Shown: positions 39,699 through 51,807, numbered from the stretch's first letter. The stretch: 64,000 bases of DNA from Brachynemurus nebulosus (GCA_035578155.1 JAPWDM010000001.1:82252561-82316560); one strand, 5' to 3'. A program made the numbers and translations. The notes: generated from the letters alone by a model not told the origin.

Positions 39699-40853
39699 CT
39701 AGAATTCACCACAAAACGTACCAGCGACAAAACGTACCACTTGGGTCAATATTTACCTGTGAAGGGTTTTATTTTTTAATAGTACCGCGACAAAACGTAC
39801 CATTTGATATTTCTTTAGACATCTAACTGAAAATAATCCTTGTTGAAGATACATATCTATCATTTTATCATGTACGTGTCTGCGTTAGTATAAAATTATG
39901 TATACAAAGAAAACACTTTAAGTATTACAAAAAACCAAAGTGGAGAAATAGCGTTAAATTTTATAAAAACAGCTGTATATGTTCGTATTATGTACCTATA
40001 CAAATTCAAGAAATTTTCAAAAGGAAAATATCAAATAATTAGTAAAGTTAAATGACAATTTTGAAATTGCGAAAAATTATTAAAGTTATAAAAGATACAT
40101 CAAAATGATATACCCGGCGTTATTAATTTTACTGAAAAAACCGGTCTAAAAAGCAAATCACATTGTAGGATCTTATATTAATTAAATACAATAAAAATAA
40201 CCACTAAATTATGGAAAAATCCGAAAAGTAACAAAAATAATGTAACGGAAATAAGTTAAATACAATGGAGACAACCATTAAGTTAAGAAAATCTCGAAAA
40301 CAATAAAATTGTGTACTCGTCGTTAAATTGAAAGGATCGATGTGAAAGGCCCTAATAAGACCCTAATGCGTGATTTACTTTTTAGACCGGCTTTTTTAGT
40401 GAAATTAATATCTAACGCCGGATATATTATTTTGATATATCCTTTATAACGGTTTAATGATTTTTTGCATTTTCAAAATTGTCAATATACTTTATTAATT
40501 ATTTGATATTTTCCTTTGAAAATTTTTTGAATTTATATACATAATACATACATATAGCTATTTTTATAAAATTTAACGCTATTTTTTCACTTTTATTTTT
40601 TGTTTTGTTGTTTTTTTTTTGTATACATAATTTTAGACTAACGAAGACGAATTCGTTTCATGTACATGATAAAATGATAGCTATGTATCTTCAAGAAAGA
40701 TTATTTTCATAGTTAGATGTCTGAAGAAATATCAAATGGTACGTTTTGTTGTGGTACTATTAAATAATAAAACCCTCCACAGGTAAATATTGACCCAAGT
40801 GGTACGTTTTGTTGCTGATACGTTTTGTCGCTGGTACGTTTTGTCGCGATACC
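39699..40853. mobile_element. 1.15-kb foldback element with AAAACGTACCA repeats
   Basis: Arms 39699 to about 40170 and about 40370 to 40853 are inverted copies over nearly their full length. Each arm carries at least three copies of gcgacaaaacgtacca-type words. ATACAA flanks both sides (39693-39698 and 40854-40859), and the sister repeat B2 has this site once, as TTGTAT at 61915-61920. The loop is about 200 bp. A loop fragment recurs at about 44783-44870. No frame codes for a transposase; the superfamily is unknown (6-bp duplication). Confidence 0.85.
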
Positions 40854-40955
40854 ATACAAGTAGGCGTATAGTAATTTTAAAAATTAAAAAAAAATGAACT
40901 TACTTTTATAACAAATGCAATACATAAATATTAAGTAATTTAAAAATGCTATATA

Positions 40956-42734
40956 GTGGAGTCGGATAGGCTCCAAATTTTAGTGAATAAGAAACTGTTT
41001 CCTCCCTCAAATTTTTTTGTAGCATGTTAATTACATCAAAGATTATATGAAATGAACCATCAACCATTTTAGTCGTACTTTCTAAATATAGATGAATATA
41101 TCTCGGTATGTGTAGGTCTAAAAAAAACGAAAAAAATTGAGGCTATTTACTACGATATAGTCTACCAGCGGTTACAGTATGAAATTTTTATCTGCACACA
41201 TAACCTTAAAAAAAATAAAAAGTGGAGATACTGCTAGATTTTGGTTTTTTAGTTTTAACTTCGGATGTTTGAGTGAAATTTGATGAAATTTTCATAAAAT
41301 ATACTTTATAACATGGAAAAAAACTGGTTAAAGTTTCAAGTCAAAATATCTAACACAAACCCTAAAATTTGACGTCAAATTTGAAAATTGACTGGCTAAT
41401 GATTTTTGTGCATTGTATCGTACGAGGTTATTTTGTTCTTAAATTGTAGGTTTTTTTATGCACTTTATGGGTGAACAAGAAAAAAATTTTAAGCTTGAAA
41501 AAAAAGTGAGAAAATTGATTCGAGATTCAAAATTGTCGGCAATGAACAGTATTTGAAAAATAATTTAAATCAAGTAAACCAAGTTTGGAGAAATTAAGGT
41601 TCAATTGTTTTCAAAAATACACAACATCAAAAGTATATAAGCCGAAAGCTCCCATCCACCTCACAAGCTGCAAATTCAACATTCTTTAAGAGTGTACTAA
41701 CAAACTAAGAAACAAACTAAGTGACTTAATACCTATGAGCTGTCCGAGGAACTATGTACTTAATTTTTCGAAAGTTGGTTTTTTAATTGAGTTCGATTCG
41801 TGTAATCCTCATTTGAATGCTTGTAACCCTTGTATGGGAGAAATTATTATAACTCATAATATTTCAATTATGGCGGTTGATTTAAATTATTGCAGCTGCT
41901 GTTGACTTTGCAGCTTGTGAGGTGAGTGGGAGCTTATATACTTTGATGTTGTGTATTGTTAAAAACAATTGAACCTTAATTGGGTTCGATTCGTGTAATC
42001 TTCATATGGAAGCTTGTAACCCTTGTATGGGACAAATTATTACAACTCATATTTAAATTACGGCAGTTTACTTGATTTCAATTATTTTTCAAATACTGTT
42101 CATTGCCGACAATTTTGAATTTCTAATCGATTTTTTTCACTTTTTTTCAGGCTTAAAAATTTTTTCTTGTTCACAATCATAAAGTGCATAAAAAACCAAC
42201 AAATTAAGAAAAAAAAAACCGTATAATACAATACACAAAAATCATTGGCCAGTCAATTTTCAAATTTGACGGCAATTTTTAGGGTTTTTTGTTAGATATT
42301 TTGACTTGAAATTTTAACCAGTTATTGCCCAACGTTATAAAGTATATTTTCTAAAAATTTCATCAAATTTCATTTAAAACATTCGAAGTTAAAACCAAAA
42401 AACCAAAATTTAACAGTATCTCCAGTTTTTATTTTCTTTTAAGGTTATGTGTGCAGATAAAAATTTTATACTGTAGCCACCAGTAGACTATATAGTAGTG
42501 AACAGCCTCAATTTTATTCGTTTTTTTAGACCTACATATACCGTGATATATTCATCTATATTTAGAAAGTACGACTAAAATGGTCGATTTTTCATAAAAT
42601 GGCCGATAACTTTCATAGCGGCGGTTGCAAGTGGTAGAAAATGTTCATTTCGTATAGTCTCCGATGTAATTAACATGCTACAAAAAAAAAATTGAGGGGG
42701 GAAACAGTTCCTTAGCTTTGTTAATCCGCTCCGT
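40956..42734. mobile_element. 1.78-kb palindromic element with TA flanks
   Basis: Arms of about 730-820 bp (40956 to about 41690; about 41910 to 42734) are inverted copies. Shared words include aaggttatgtgtgcagataa and aacttggtttacttgat-type blocks. Ends read roughly TA|RYGGAGnCGGAT. The inner spacer is about 220 bp. No coding capacity is evident. It is inserted in family B copy B1, absent from B2. Confidence 0.8.
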
Positions 42735-43606
42735 TAATAGGTATGTGTTTTATATTTATAAAGTAGGAATTTTGGATTTTTTGGAAAGAAAAAATATCTT
42801 CAAGTACTTTTCTTATTATTTAAAAAAAACACAAAGGGTATCGGCAGGTAAGCATGGGTAGGAATGTCCTTGTACGCATGTGTTTCTATTGAATTTAAAT
42901 TGTGTTAATTTTTTTTTTGCTAGCTGCTATCGGCATAAAATTGAAATTTACTGAATTTAAGCCACTAAAAACTTACCCCTTGTGGGTAAAAAATTATTTT
43001 TTGAGAGTCGAAAAATCTTTTGAATGACTTGACGGATTTGGTTGAAGTTTTTAAATGTTTCGGATACCTCTATGGTGTGTCTCAGAAACAATTTTCAGCT
43101 TCAAAAAAATATAACCTCCCCTCCCCTCCAAAAAAAAATTGTTAACTATGGCACTTTCGGGTGCGACATAGTTAAAAAAAATTAAATGCCTGAAAAATTT
43201 TTTTTAGAGACAGGTATACGCCTCAGTCGATCGGAAATCATTTGCGAATTTTGAATATGTTCATAAAAACGTTTGTGACTGCGCAGTTTTCGAAAAAAAG
43301 AAAATAGTAGATTCAAGTCTTATTAAATTCCTCGATCAGCCGAACATTCATCATCAGTTTTGAAACCACCAAAATGACAATTCGCTTGTAGCCTTTCAAT
43401 CACAGTTAGATATCGTGAAGATACTGAAGATGAAGGGAAAAATTCGACTTCCGTGATGGGGCCTCGCTGCTCACGGCGTTTTTTATTAAGTATTAGGTAA
43501 TTTAAAAATAAAAAGGTTATGAAAATTCTAACATTAATTTACGTTTACTATTTTTATCAAATGTATTAATATACATAGTATATAATGGACCAGTATAAAC
43601 AAAGAT

Positions 43607-43690
43607 AGCGTGGTCTGGTGGTTAAGTGCTGTGGATAATTTAAAAGATGACGTTACATCCGTCACCTTCAGTAATGAACAGTGATCGAAT
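43607..43690 (+). mobile_element. Possible tRNA-derived SINE head
   Basis: tggtctggtggttaagtgc matches a pol III A box, and gatcgaattcc, about 60 bp later, matches a B box. The body and tail are not resolved, and no target duplication was found. Confidence 0.4.
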
Positions 43691-44344
43691 TCCGCAAGAG
43701 TGAAGATTTATAATAATAAGAATGGTAGTTGGTAAGATACTTACATGGAATTGTGGAATATTGTATATGTACTAATAAAGATAAAGAAAGATAGTGGAAG
43801 AGAGATGATAATAAAAAAAAAATTTTGTTCATGTTGGATCCGACTGGATCCAAGATCTGAAAATACACCCGGTAATTTCAGAACCAATTAGCTCCAATCA
43901 TTTTTTCACGGGTAGATTTACAATCGGTTCATGGATAATCATCATACCTAATCGGTTCGTGCATAATTATATCGGAATATGTATAATCTCATGTTTCATC
44001 ATTCATGAGCATGCATGATTAGGACTGGCCATTTTTCCATATATATATAATTATGCATGGATCGATTAGACATAATCATATACGATTAGCCAAAGTCATG
44101 TTTAATTGGGTTGTCAAGTGAAAAAAAGATAAGAGAGCAAAAGTACGCTTTTTTTATTTTTAAAATCAAGTTCGCGTTCACAATAGTCTAACTTCATGAT
44201 ACATAAGTTTTTGCGAGCTCCCATAAAAAATACATTATCAATATAATATATATGTTACGCTCAAAGAATGAAAACGTTCAATAAGCGCAGGTGACCGACC
44301 AGAACGCACCGTTGTGACCAATTTACTTCGAGCTAGTTATCGAG
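43691..44344. other. AT-rich DNA with repeated cataatca / gattag words
   Basis: The interval 43900-44100 repeats taatcggtt, ataatcat and catgcat-type words several times, similar in style to the word-rich hAT ends elsewhere, but no terminal repeat or target duplication was found. No gene is evident. Confidence 0.4.
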
Positions 44345-44352
44345 TAACTAAC

Positions 44353-44549
44353 CAGGGTCGTGGAAAGAAATGGCGGGCCCCAAGAAAAGGGGGCACATTT
44401 CACAAAAATTTCTCCCCAAAAAATAAATGATGAGTAAGAAAAAGCTGATTTTACTTTTTCTCGGGCCGCTATTAACCGCTACGGGCCCCCTCTTCCAGCC
44501 CGGGCCCCAGGGTTTCAATCCCGGCTACCCCACCCTCTCGTCGGGCCTG
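44353..44549. mobile_element. 197-bp GC-rich hAT-type MITE
   Basis: It starts CAGGGTCGTGG and ends cgtcgggccTG, with a perfect 8-bp duplication taactaac (44345-44352 and 44550-44557). It is rich in gggcccc blocks, unlike its AT-rich surroundings. The termini resemble those of the MITE at 55942-56106. Confidence 0.9.
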
Positions 44550-44557
44550 TAACTAAC

Positions 44558-45432
44558 TCATCATTAACTATAACACAATTAAAGGATTCTTCACCGGATT
44601 TACCTTTATATGGTATTAATTAGATAGTATCTGGTATGTATGGTAATAAGTGATTATTAACGGAAGTCATAAAGAAACATAAAATGGAAACGTAGTATTA
44701 TCCAAATTTTATACAAATATAAAATCTGATGTTTTGTAAACAGGTAGATATAGAAAAGGAACTGGAGTGGAGGGTGGTGACTTACTTAAATACAATAAAA
44801 ATAACCGTTAAATTACGAGAGAAACTCGAGAAATTGTACAATACTGTATCCGGCATTAGATATTAATTTTATTAGGTAAGTACTCCCGCATACTGTTTCC
44901 ACCAGCAATGCCATTTTCTTATTGTCACGTTGAATATTGCCTCTTCGTAAAATACCCCAACCGTTTCAACAATCGCTTCTTGAACGATCACTTCAAAATA
45001 ATATTTTTGAAAATACCAGTGCCTCTGTCATATAGAATTTTTAATGACATTCATAGCTACTTTGCACATCGGGATTTACCTGAATGTTGCAAAATTCTGT
45101 ACAAAAGCTAATAATAAAAGTGCAATAAGTGATATTATTATGTACTGTTGATAGAGAAAGTGGCACTACTGGTCGATCATTAACAGTCAACAGTATAGGC
45201 AAACAATATACAGGAATGTCATGGTAACTGACGGTCTTTATAAAAATACTGTCCAATAAAACAGTGAAAACATTATCAAATGATAAGTGTATTGAAAATA
45301 AAGATCAAAGATATATTTTAAGATTTTGTTTATTAGCTTTTCTATAGATAATTATCTTTTATATTTTTATAAGCTTGCAAGAGCAACCGACATTTGATTT
45401 TTAAGAATTTTAAATAATAATTTAATTTACTT
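44558..45432. other. No gene; fragment of the foldback loop at 44783-44870
   Basis: tacaataaaaataaccgtta and the block ending ggcattagatattaatttta match the loop and inner arm of the foldback element at 39699-40853. Frames 44908-45111 (plus) and 45041-45256 (minus) overlap on opposite strands and show no motif. Confidence 0.5.
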
Positions 45433-46850
45433 TTAACCTCCTCATTCCAAATAAAATTTTTTTTTTCAAATTTTTGATTTTTTGTGAAATTTGTGTTCAT
45501 TACTACTAAAAGAAATAAAAAAACCACTTTAAAAAATTTTTTTTTTACTGAAGAAAATTTGATGTCGACTATAGTAGACATTTGGAATAACGCTTACTCA
45601 ATTGACATCTAAAAAAATGTTAATTTTTTAAGAATTTATGGAAATAGTTGGCTAAGAAAATATAATAGATGAATGGAAAACATGTGTAATAACTACAAAA
45701 TAATTATTGTAATGATAATGAACACATGAGGGTTTACACATTTATAAGAGAGTTCACTTTCCAAAATTTGGAAGCAGTCTTTTCCCCTAGAGCCACTTCA
45801 TTGTCATAAACAACTTTTAAATTTCTCATGGTAGCAAAAAATTGGTCTCTGGGCAAGCTTGTAATTGAAGAAACCTTTGTTTTGGAATGATAGTACATTC
45901 TTGTTCTTGGAATTCCCAGTACGGACATTTTGGTGGGTGCACCAAAAAACCCTTTTGTTTGCTCATTATTTGAAATTAGCGAGCGCTCTTTTTCTCAATA
46001 TAGGTACGATTGGCTTTTTCTGTATCCAGATTGAAAATATCTTCAGAAATGTACTTACATAAACATGAGGGGGTAAATTCGATGCATTTGTTGGGCGTTC
46101 TTCATGTGTAGGTGCGGCAGGTAGTGGTTCGAAACTTACTTGATTTTTTCAAAACACCCCTGATCTCTGTGATAGACACTTACATGGCTGGATCACTTGA
46201 TCGACAGTAGGTGCCGCTGAGTCATTCTAATTTTCGTTTGCATCCTCTGAAGAAGATGCTTGTTCTGCTTCTATTCTATTTATTTCCTCTAATTCAAAAT
46301 CAGGATCAGAATCTTCATCATCTGTGATGTCCAAGTCGCTAATCTTACCATCAAGTTCGTTATCCACGAATTCCTTAAAGTGTTTGGAATAAAAAAGCAA
46401 TTTCATATTTGTAATATTTTTTTTAATTATTACGTAGCCGGTTTCCAAATGTCGACTATAGTAGACATAAAAGTTTCTGGCGTTACTATGACAACCAAAC
46501 TCATGAAACATTCTAAACAAATATCTTATTTCCTTCTCTGGACATTCATAATAACATATTAACCCCCATATATTAAAAAATAATTTATTTAATGTACTAA
46601 AAAAATATTTACATTCACGAAGACACTGAGGACTACCCTTTGTAGCGATGCGCTATTTTCAAACGGCTATGGAATATCAACAATGAACGTGGATCCAACT
46701 GAAAAAAAATTCTGTAATGTGCTGCTGTCTATGAGGAACACGCTGGTATTCCTGTCAAGGCTGTCAATCCACTCTAAAGCGGTAATAAAAATTCCCTACG
46801 AAATGTTGTTTTATGTCGACTACGGTCGACGGTTGGAACGAGGAGGTTAA
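45433..46850 (-). mobile_element. piggyBac-type element, TTAA-flanked, internally deleted
   Basis: Ends read TTAACCTCCTCRTTCCAA inward from both sides, with TTAA at 45433-45436 and 46847-46850. Copies of the near-palindrome tgtcgactatagtagaca occur at 45563-45580 and 46450-46467, with a variant at 46814-46830, probably subterminal transposase sites. The minus strand carries transposase remnants; the catalytic core and cysteine-rich tail are missing from this copy. Confidence 0.85.
45734..46520 (-). pseudogene. piggyBac-like transposase, N-terminal remnant
   Basis: piggyBac-type transposases excise precisely at TTAA. From the N-terminal side, the minus strand encodes an acidic stretch, GKISDLDITDDEDSDPDFEL then EQASSSEDANEN (46227-46350), typical of the family's disordered N-terminus. 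A stop and frame changes follow. Next comes GIPRTRMYYHSKTKVSS, then LPRDQFFATMRNLKVVYDN and KFWKVNSLI (45734-45928), matching the conserved region that precedes the DDD core: the R-M-Y-W, R-F-F-x-x-x-R and K-x-W-K-V motifs. The frame then stops. None of the catalytic Asp blocks is visible before the left end, so the element was internally deleted. Family assignment is from motif memory. Confidence 0.75.
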
Positions 46851-47500
46851 AATATTTATTTTATATGTTTAAATTTATTAAGATGACACACAGAATATAC
46901 ACACAAGCACAACAAAATCATGACACAAAAACAGAAATGTTGTGAACTCCTGATGGTTCTGTTCTTAAACTTATTTAAAAGAAATGAAAGGATTTAAAAA
47001 ATATTTTATTTTGTATACAAGAAAGTACAAACCTTAAAGTACAAAAACAAATTTTTCAAAAACAAATTTTTTACATGTTTCTTAAAAGCAAAATGGGGGC
47101 GCAACAGCTTCCGCAAAAAACACACTTCTCTTCCTTGTTAGTTTTCTGGGTCCATCCTCTTTTATCTGACTGATTTTAAATTTTAACATCTCCGGCATTT
47201 TGAGAAAAATGTATTAATTAAAAATTCGGAAAACTGGAAATCCTAAGTTACTGCGTGTCTAATGCACTAATTATTATAAGTCAGAATTTTGTAGTTCAGT
47301 TGTTAAAATTTTTCACAATTGTCAGGGTAAAATATTTTTTGCTTTTATTTAATATTAAAATTAGACTTTAATATGATTATCTAAATCAACATTTCCTAAA
47401 CTGTGGTTCACAGACCACTGGAGTACTGATGTTCCGCAAACAGTCACTAATTGTAAGTGTTCCGCGAAAGAATTATGAAACTAGAGAATAACATTGTATT
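46851..47500. other. No gene; a short Cys-rich peptide on the minus strand at 47070-47160
   Basis: The minus strand at about 47160-47070 encodes KRGWTQKTNKEEKCVFCGSC followed by a stop some 14 codons on. A CxxCxxxC pattern just upstream of a stop could be the cysteine-rich tail of a second, otherwise lost piggyBac-type copy. Near 47385-47460 a block containing ggttcacagaccactgg resembles hAT-type terminal sequence. Confidence 0.4.
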
Positions 47501-47741
47501 CTTTTATGTGTTTAAAGGCCCTTTTAAACGGTCATATCACTTCTCAGTTCAGTTTTAGTTTCCGTTCTCGTTTCATTTCAGTTCGGAAGAAAGTTTGTTT
47601 TTACACGGTCCGTTCAGTTCTCACTCTTCTCAGTCCTTTCAGTTCTTTGTATAATCTGAGTTGCTCTAAACAAAGTGTTTCGCTTTAAAAGCTTTCAACT
47701 TATATTCTTATACTAGTTTAAAAGTGGTAATATAATAACTC

Positions 47742-47972
47742 ATGGATGAAGACTATTTCATTGCAATAGAGTTAGCTTTGGTGTTGAAAAAAAAGCGGAA
47801 GAAAAAAAGCCAGTGTAGTAAAGGTTGGCTTCTTAAAAGAAATTCATTGTGGCATATAAATTTAATGAAGGAACTTCGCTTAAAACCATGTGATTGGTTG
47901 AATTATTTACGAATGAATGAAGATACGTATCTCCTATTCCTTTCTGATTTTCATCTTCGCCGTTCATGGTAT
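47742..47972 (+). pseudogene. PIF/Harbinger-type transposase, N-terminal fragment
   Basis: The 77-codon frame reads MDEDYFIAIELALVLKKKRK, then WLLKRNSLWHINLMKELRL and DWLNYLRMNEDTYLLFLSDF. The W-L-K-R, L-x-x-E-L-R-L and Y-L-R-M-x-x-x-T-Y series is what I recognise from the N-terminus of Harbinger/HARBI1-like transposases. The DDE nuclease region is absent and the frame stops shortly after. Upstream, 47512-47660 is rich in cagttc/ttcagt words and contains acggtccgtt, also seen inverted at about 48245, which may mark the element's ends. I infer an internally deleted copy. Confidence 0.7.
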
Positions 47973-48039
47973 TAACACTTGTTACATTCGGCTATTGGTC
48001 GCTGACGAACGAAAGGAGATCATAATACCATTTTTACCA

Positions 48040-48190
48040 TAGCGATTTACCATCGTATTCTTTATATTTCTTTAATAGAAGAAGGTAGGCAGCTTCCCTA
48101 ATATTTTCATTGTGGTAACGTATAGTAGTTTTATCAATTTCAATAAATTCTACAAAATCGTAATACTTGTTGGACATAGCGACAGTTGCC
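48040..48190 (-). pseudogene. Possible second Harbinger ORF fragment (accessory DNA-binding protein)
   Basis: The minus strand from about 48180 encodes MSNKYYDFVEFIEIDKTTIR then YHNENIREAAYLLLLKKYKE. It is close to and convergent with the transposase fragment, as expected of the two-gene Harbinger arrangement, but I see no clear Myb/SANT tryptophans. It could also be chance. Confidence 0.35.
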
Positions 48191-50317
48191 TATATAAAAT
48201 GTGCACTTGGTCAGATTTTCAAGAAAACTGACGTGAGTAAACGGACCGAGGCATGACGCGCTTGTTTACATATAGGAATTCTAAGAGCTGAAATATTACT
48301 TTAAAACAGAGCTAAAATATAACTTTAGCCTTAACATCATTTTAACAGAGAAAATACACAATGTCCTTTTTAGTGTCAAAGAACTTTAAATAAGACACGA
48401 ATGGAAATTTATTTTTTATCAGATTACAATTTTATTTTTACCAGACTACATTGGTTTAATTTTTTAATACAGCTGAGCTGTTTGATGAAGCGGCACACTA
48501 AAAGGCTGTTTCTTGGAAAATAATACAACAGAAGAAAATCTTCATAAAAAAATATTTTTATCTACCGAAAATGAAAAAGCAAAAACACTTGCATAAATTC
48601 AAATACAGAAAAACGTAGGCCCACTACACGTCTAATTTATAAAAGTTTGAGGCGTTTTGGTAATATTACTATCAAGTAAAGTAGCTATTTATCTCTGAAA
48701 CGAAAATAATTAAGAATAACGTCTCAAACTTTTATAACTTTTGTTGCACATTGCTTCAAACTTTATTATGTAACAGTTATTTTATTTTAAATTTTTTAGT
48801 CTATTTAAAAAGCTTGATTTAAAAAAAAAAAAAAAAAAAAAACACTATTTTCAATTTAAATTTATTAGAATATAGTAAGTTTCATGTGTATGAAACAGAA
48901 TATCTATAGGTCCTTTCATTTCTTTTCAATAAATGAGAAAATATGACTATCTGAATTTGTGAATATGAGAATAATATTACCCCTTATTACGTCTAGCATC
49001 CGCCAAAAGCCAGTGTGCTCTGTTTTATTCACAACTCCCATGTCATGTTGGTTGCTTTATATTTTAATATACAATCTGTAGTTAGGCAGATTAATGCAAA
49101 ATATTGGTTAGATATGGACACGCCGGACAAAAGAATCAATTTTGGTTTACATATTGGTTAAGTTCTAATCTTTAAGTTTTGAGTAGGATCCATTCAATTT
49201 TATTACCTACAAGGCGGTCATCTTGAGTAATGTCCTCCAAGAACCTGTAATATTACTCACAAGTAATTATACTTGCTAAATGTGCCTGCGACATCGTTCG
49301 CTTTTTCAAAAATTGCTGTTTTGGTACATCTATATCGGTCACTATCTACACCAGTGTTTCTTAACCACCGATCCGCGAAAGTATTTCGTCAGTCCGCAGA
49401 AAGTTGTGTGAAATTATTCATTACAATTTTTATTTTAAATCAGCTAATCAAAAAACATATTTTAATGTTATCTCCTACTTCAATAAATACATTTTGTTAC
49501 ATCGTCATCGTCATCGTCATTTTTAAAATTTAATTATTATCTTACAAGGCCGGACCTATCGATTCTGGTGAAATTTGAGTATGTTATACAACAAGCCTAA
49601 CTTCAATACTACGTTATTCTAATTGTCTTAAACTTTTTTCCATGAAGAAGTTTTTGAATTGCTTGAATAGTACGATTATGTTGACACAGTTAGCCTCTAT
49701 TTAACTACCACTAGATTTAATATTACCTTTAAAATTAGGCAAAAACAGGTCAATGAAATATTTTTACGTAGGTTTGAAATCTGTTAACTAAATTTTAATA
49801 TATTTTATTTTTTACTCTCTTTTTGAAAAATTAACCACCAAATAATCCCCAACCACTTGTGTGATGTAATTTCAACAAATTTAGTATCAATAAATAGGTC
49901 TTTAAATATAGCAATATGGCTAATTCAGACTTTTTATCTGTCATACCGTTTTCGAGATATTTGAAAAAAAAAACTTTTTACCTCAATTTTTGAAGTCATA
50001 CCCTATTGAGCTTAATTTGACTTCTAAGTTATTGTTTATAAAAAGGCCTTATGTTGCATTAAATTTCATTTTAGATAAATCAAAGTCCTTTGTAAAGTAA
50101 ATAAATCAAAGTATCAAAGTAAATCGTAAAAATAAAATTGAATGAAAATTTCTAACGGTTTCAGAGATATTTACATAATTATAGTTTGTAAACGAAGTAA
50201 GAAAAAGGGGGCGTTCCTTTTGTTCGTGCGGAGTTTTCACGAAATAACTTTCTTTTAATGTGGTAATACTGATATCTCAAAAAGTAATTACCTAACTTAT
50301 GAAACTAAATCTTGGTT
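48191..50317. other. No gene; one hAT-type terminus at 49352
   Basis: cagtgtttcttaaccaccga starts at 49352 and resembles a hAT end, but no partner end or duplication was found. There is a 22-base A run at about 48821. Other frames show no motif. Confidence 0.45.
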
Positions 50318-50800
50318 TGACCAATTCCATGCCAAATCAACACACTTTTGAAAGAAATTTTTTCTCACCATTTCAGATTTTCTTAAAATTTGGTATTAGA
50401 GATGTCGATTTTAAATCGATTAATCGAAAATCGATTAATCGAAGCTTAAAAAATCGATTCTTTTTTCGATTTTTTTTTTTGGATCGATTCATGAATCGAT
50501 TATTAAAAGCAAGAGATCGATAACCGATTTTTTCCAAAAATAATTTAATTTTATTTGTAATTCTACAAAGGAACATGTGTTAAAATGAAACAGGAAAAAC
50601 GTTATTGTTAATTGTCACTTTTTAGTTTTTACTCTTTGTTATCAACGAACACCCATGTGGCTCTGTACCTATAACTAAATATATGAATACGCACTATTTT
50701 GTCCAGTAGTCCCAATAGTATCCAATAGCACCAATAGCCAATATGTATATTGTATACACTTATACAGTATAATATATATTAAGTACTACTATGAAGACTA

Positions 50801-51699
50801 TTAAGGGGGGGGGGGGGTAAGGTTTTAAAAGCGATATAGCAAAGGCATATTTTCATGATTTTTTTTGGAGATATGAATAATGTTGGCTTATTTATTTCAT
50901 GTACGCGTTATAGTATGACATCTGAAGTATCTTTGAAAAAATTATCAATTACAAATATCAATAAATAAGTCCGTGACAGCGAATTTCCGGAGGCGCCTTG
51001 AAAAAAAGTTGTTTTGCGGTGAACATCATAACTTGGTAGCGGATCATCCGAGACAAAAAAAATCGAAATGCGTTTAAAAGGCGATATATTTCGCTAGGGA
51101 GTGACGAAGAGTTTTTTGTGTTTTTTCGATTTTTTTATTTTTGGCAGCATTTTGAAGTGAAAAACGCAATTTTTGCTAAAAATTTCGGTTAATTTGTTAT
51201 TATAAACTGGAAAAAAATAGCAAAAAAAAAAAGCTCGACCTGATTACCTGTTGATTTATGTGTAGAAACAGTGTACAAAATTTCAACAAAATTGGTGAAG
51301 TAGATTTTGAGTTATGATGTTCACGGACTTCAAAAATGTTGTATGCGAGAAAATGGATTTAAAGTTTTTTATACTCAAAAATCCAAAACTAAGCATCAAT
51401 AAAATGATATAGTTTTTTATACTTACGCGGGTAATTATAGTAAGTATTTGTTTTGTATAAGATGTGTAAGTATAAAATTAAAGTAAATTTTATACTTACC
51501 AGGTAGGCGCGTCACGCAGCTACCAGGCAGGTATAAAAATCGAGCATGAGGGCCGGTCGCTTGAAATGCTGTATCTTCATTAGTTTTGCTCGGATTTACT
51601 TGAAATTTTGACACAACACGCCCGACATATTGTACATTCAGAAAAAAAATTTAAAAAAAAATGCAAAAAAATTTTTTAAAAACCTTACCCCCCCCTTAA
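50801..51699. mobile_element. TTAA-flanked MITE with G-rich termini, 899 bp
   Basis: Inverted ends read TTAAGGGGGGG then taaggttttaaaa; the left G run is 13 long. TTAA lies at 50801-50804 and 51696-51699. The first bases resemble the MITE at 36600-37446 (TTAAGGG...AGGTTT), suggesting a shared transposase source. Confidence 0.75.
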
Positions 51700-51807
51700 T
51701 ACAAAAGAAAGCAAGACCACCTATCTGGCAAACCATCCGTTTCCATGATAACCGATTTATGTATTTAGAAAACATTTTTTTGTCAGTTTGTTTGAAATTT
51801 TTGAATA

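Larger units (their letters stand above)
38820..43485 (+). repeat. Family B repeat, long copy with two palindromic insertions (B1)
   Basis: It is the plus-strand counterpart of B2 (61367-63070). Shared blocks in order: ggggcgctatccgttttcgg, the TA tract, gacccaacctttaa, tandem units of about 157-163 bp anchored on cctagagggctgaaa, ctaccatttttacatcggaa, gtaggaattttggatttt, tgctatcggc, and the 3' end cgctgctcacggcgtttttt. Two insertions (39699-40853 and 40956-42734) account for the extra length relative to B2. No conserved reading frame is seen. A word agtcgaatttttcc lies inverted near both ends of B2, hinting at a DNA transposon. Confidence 0.8.
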
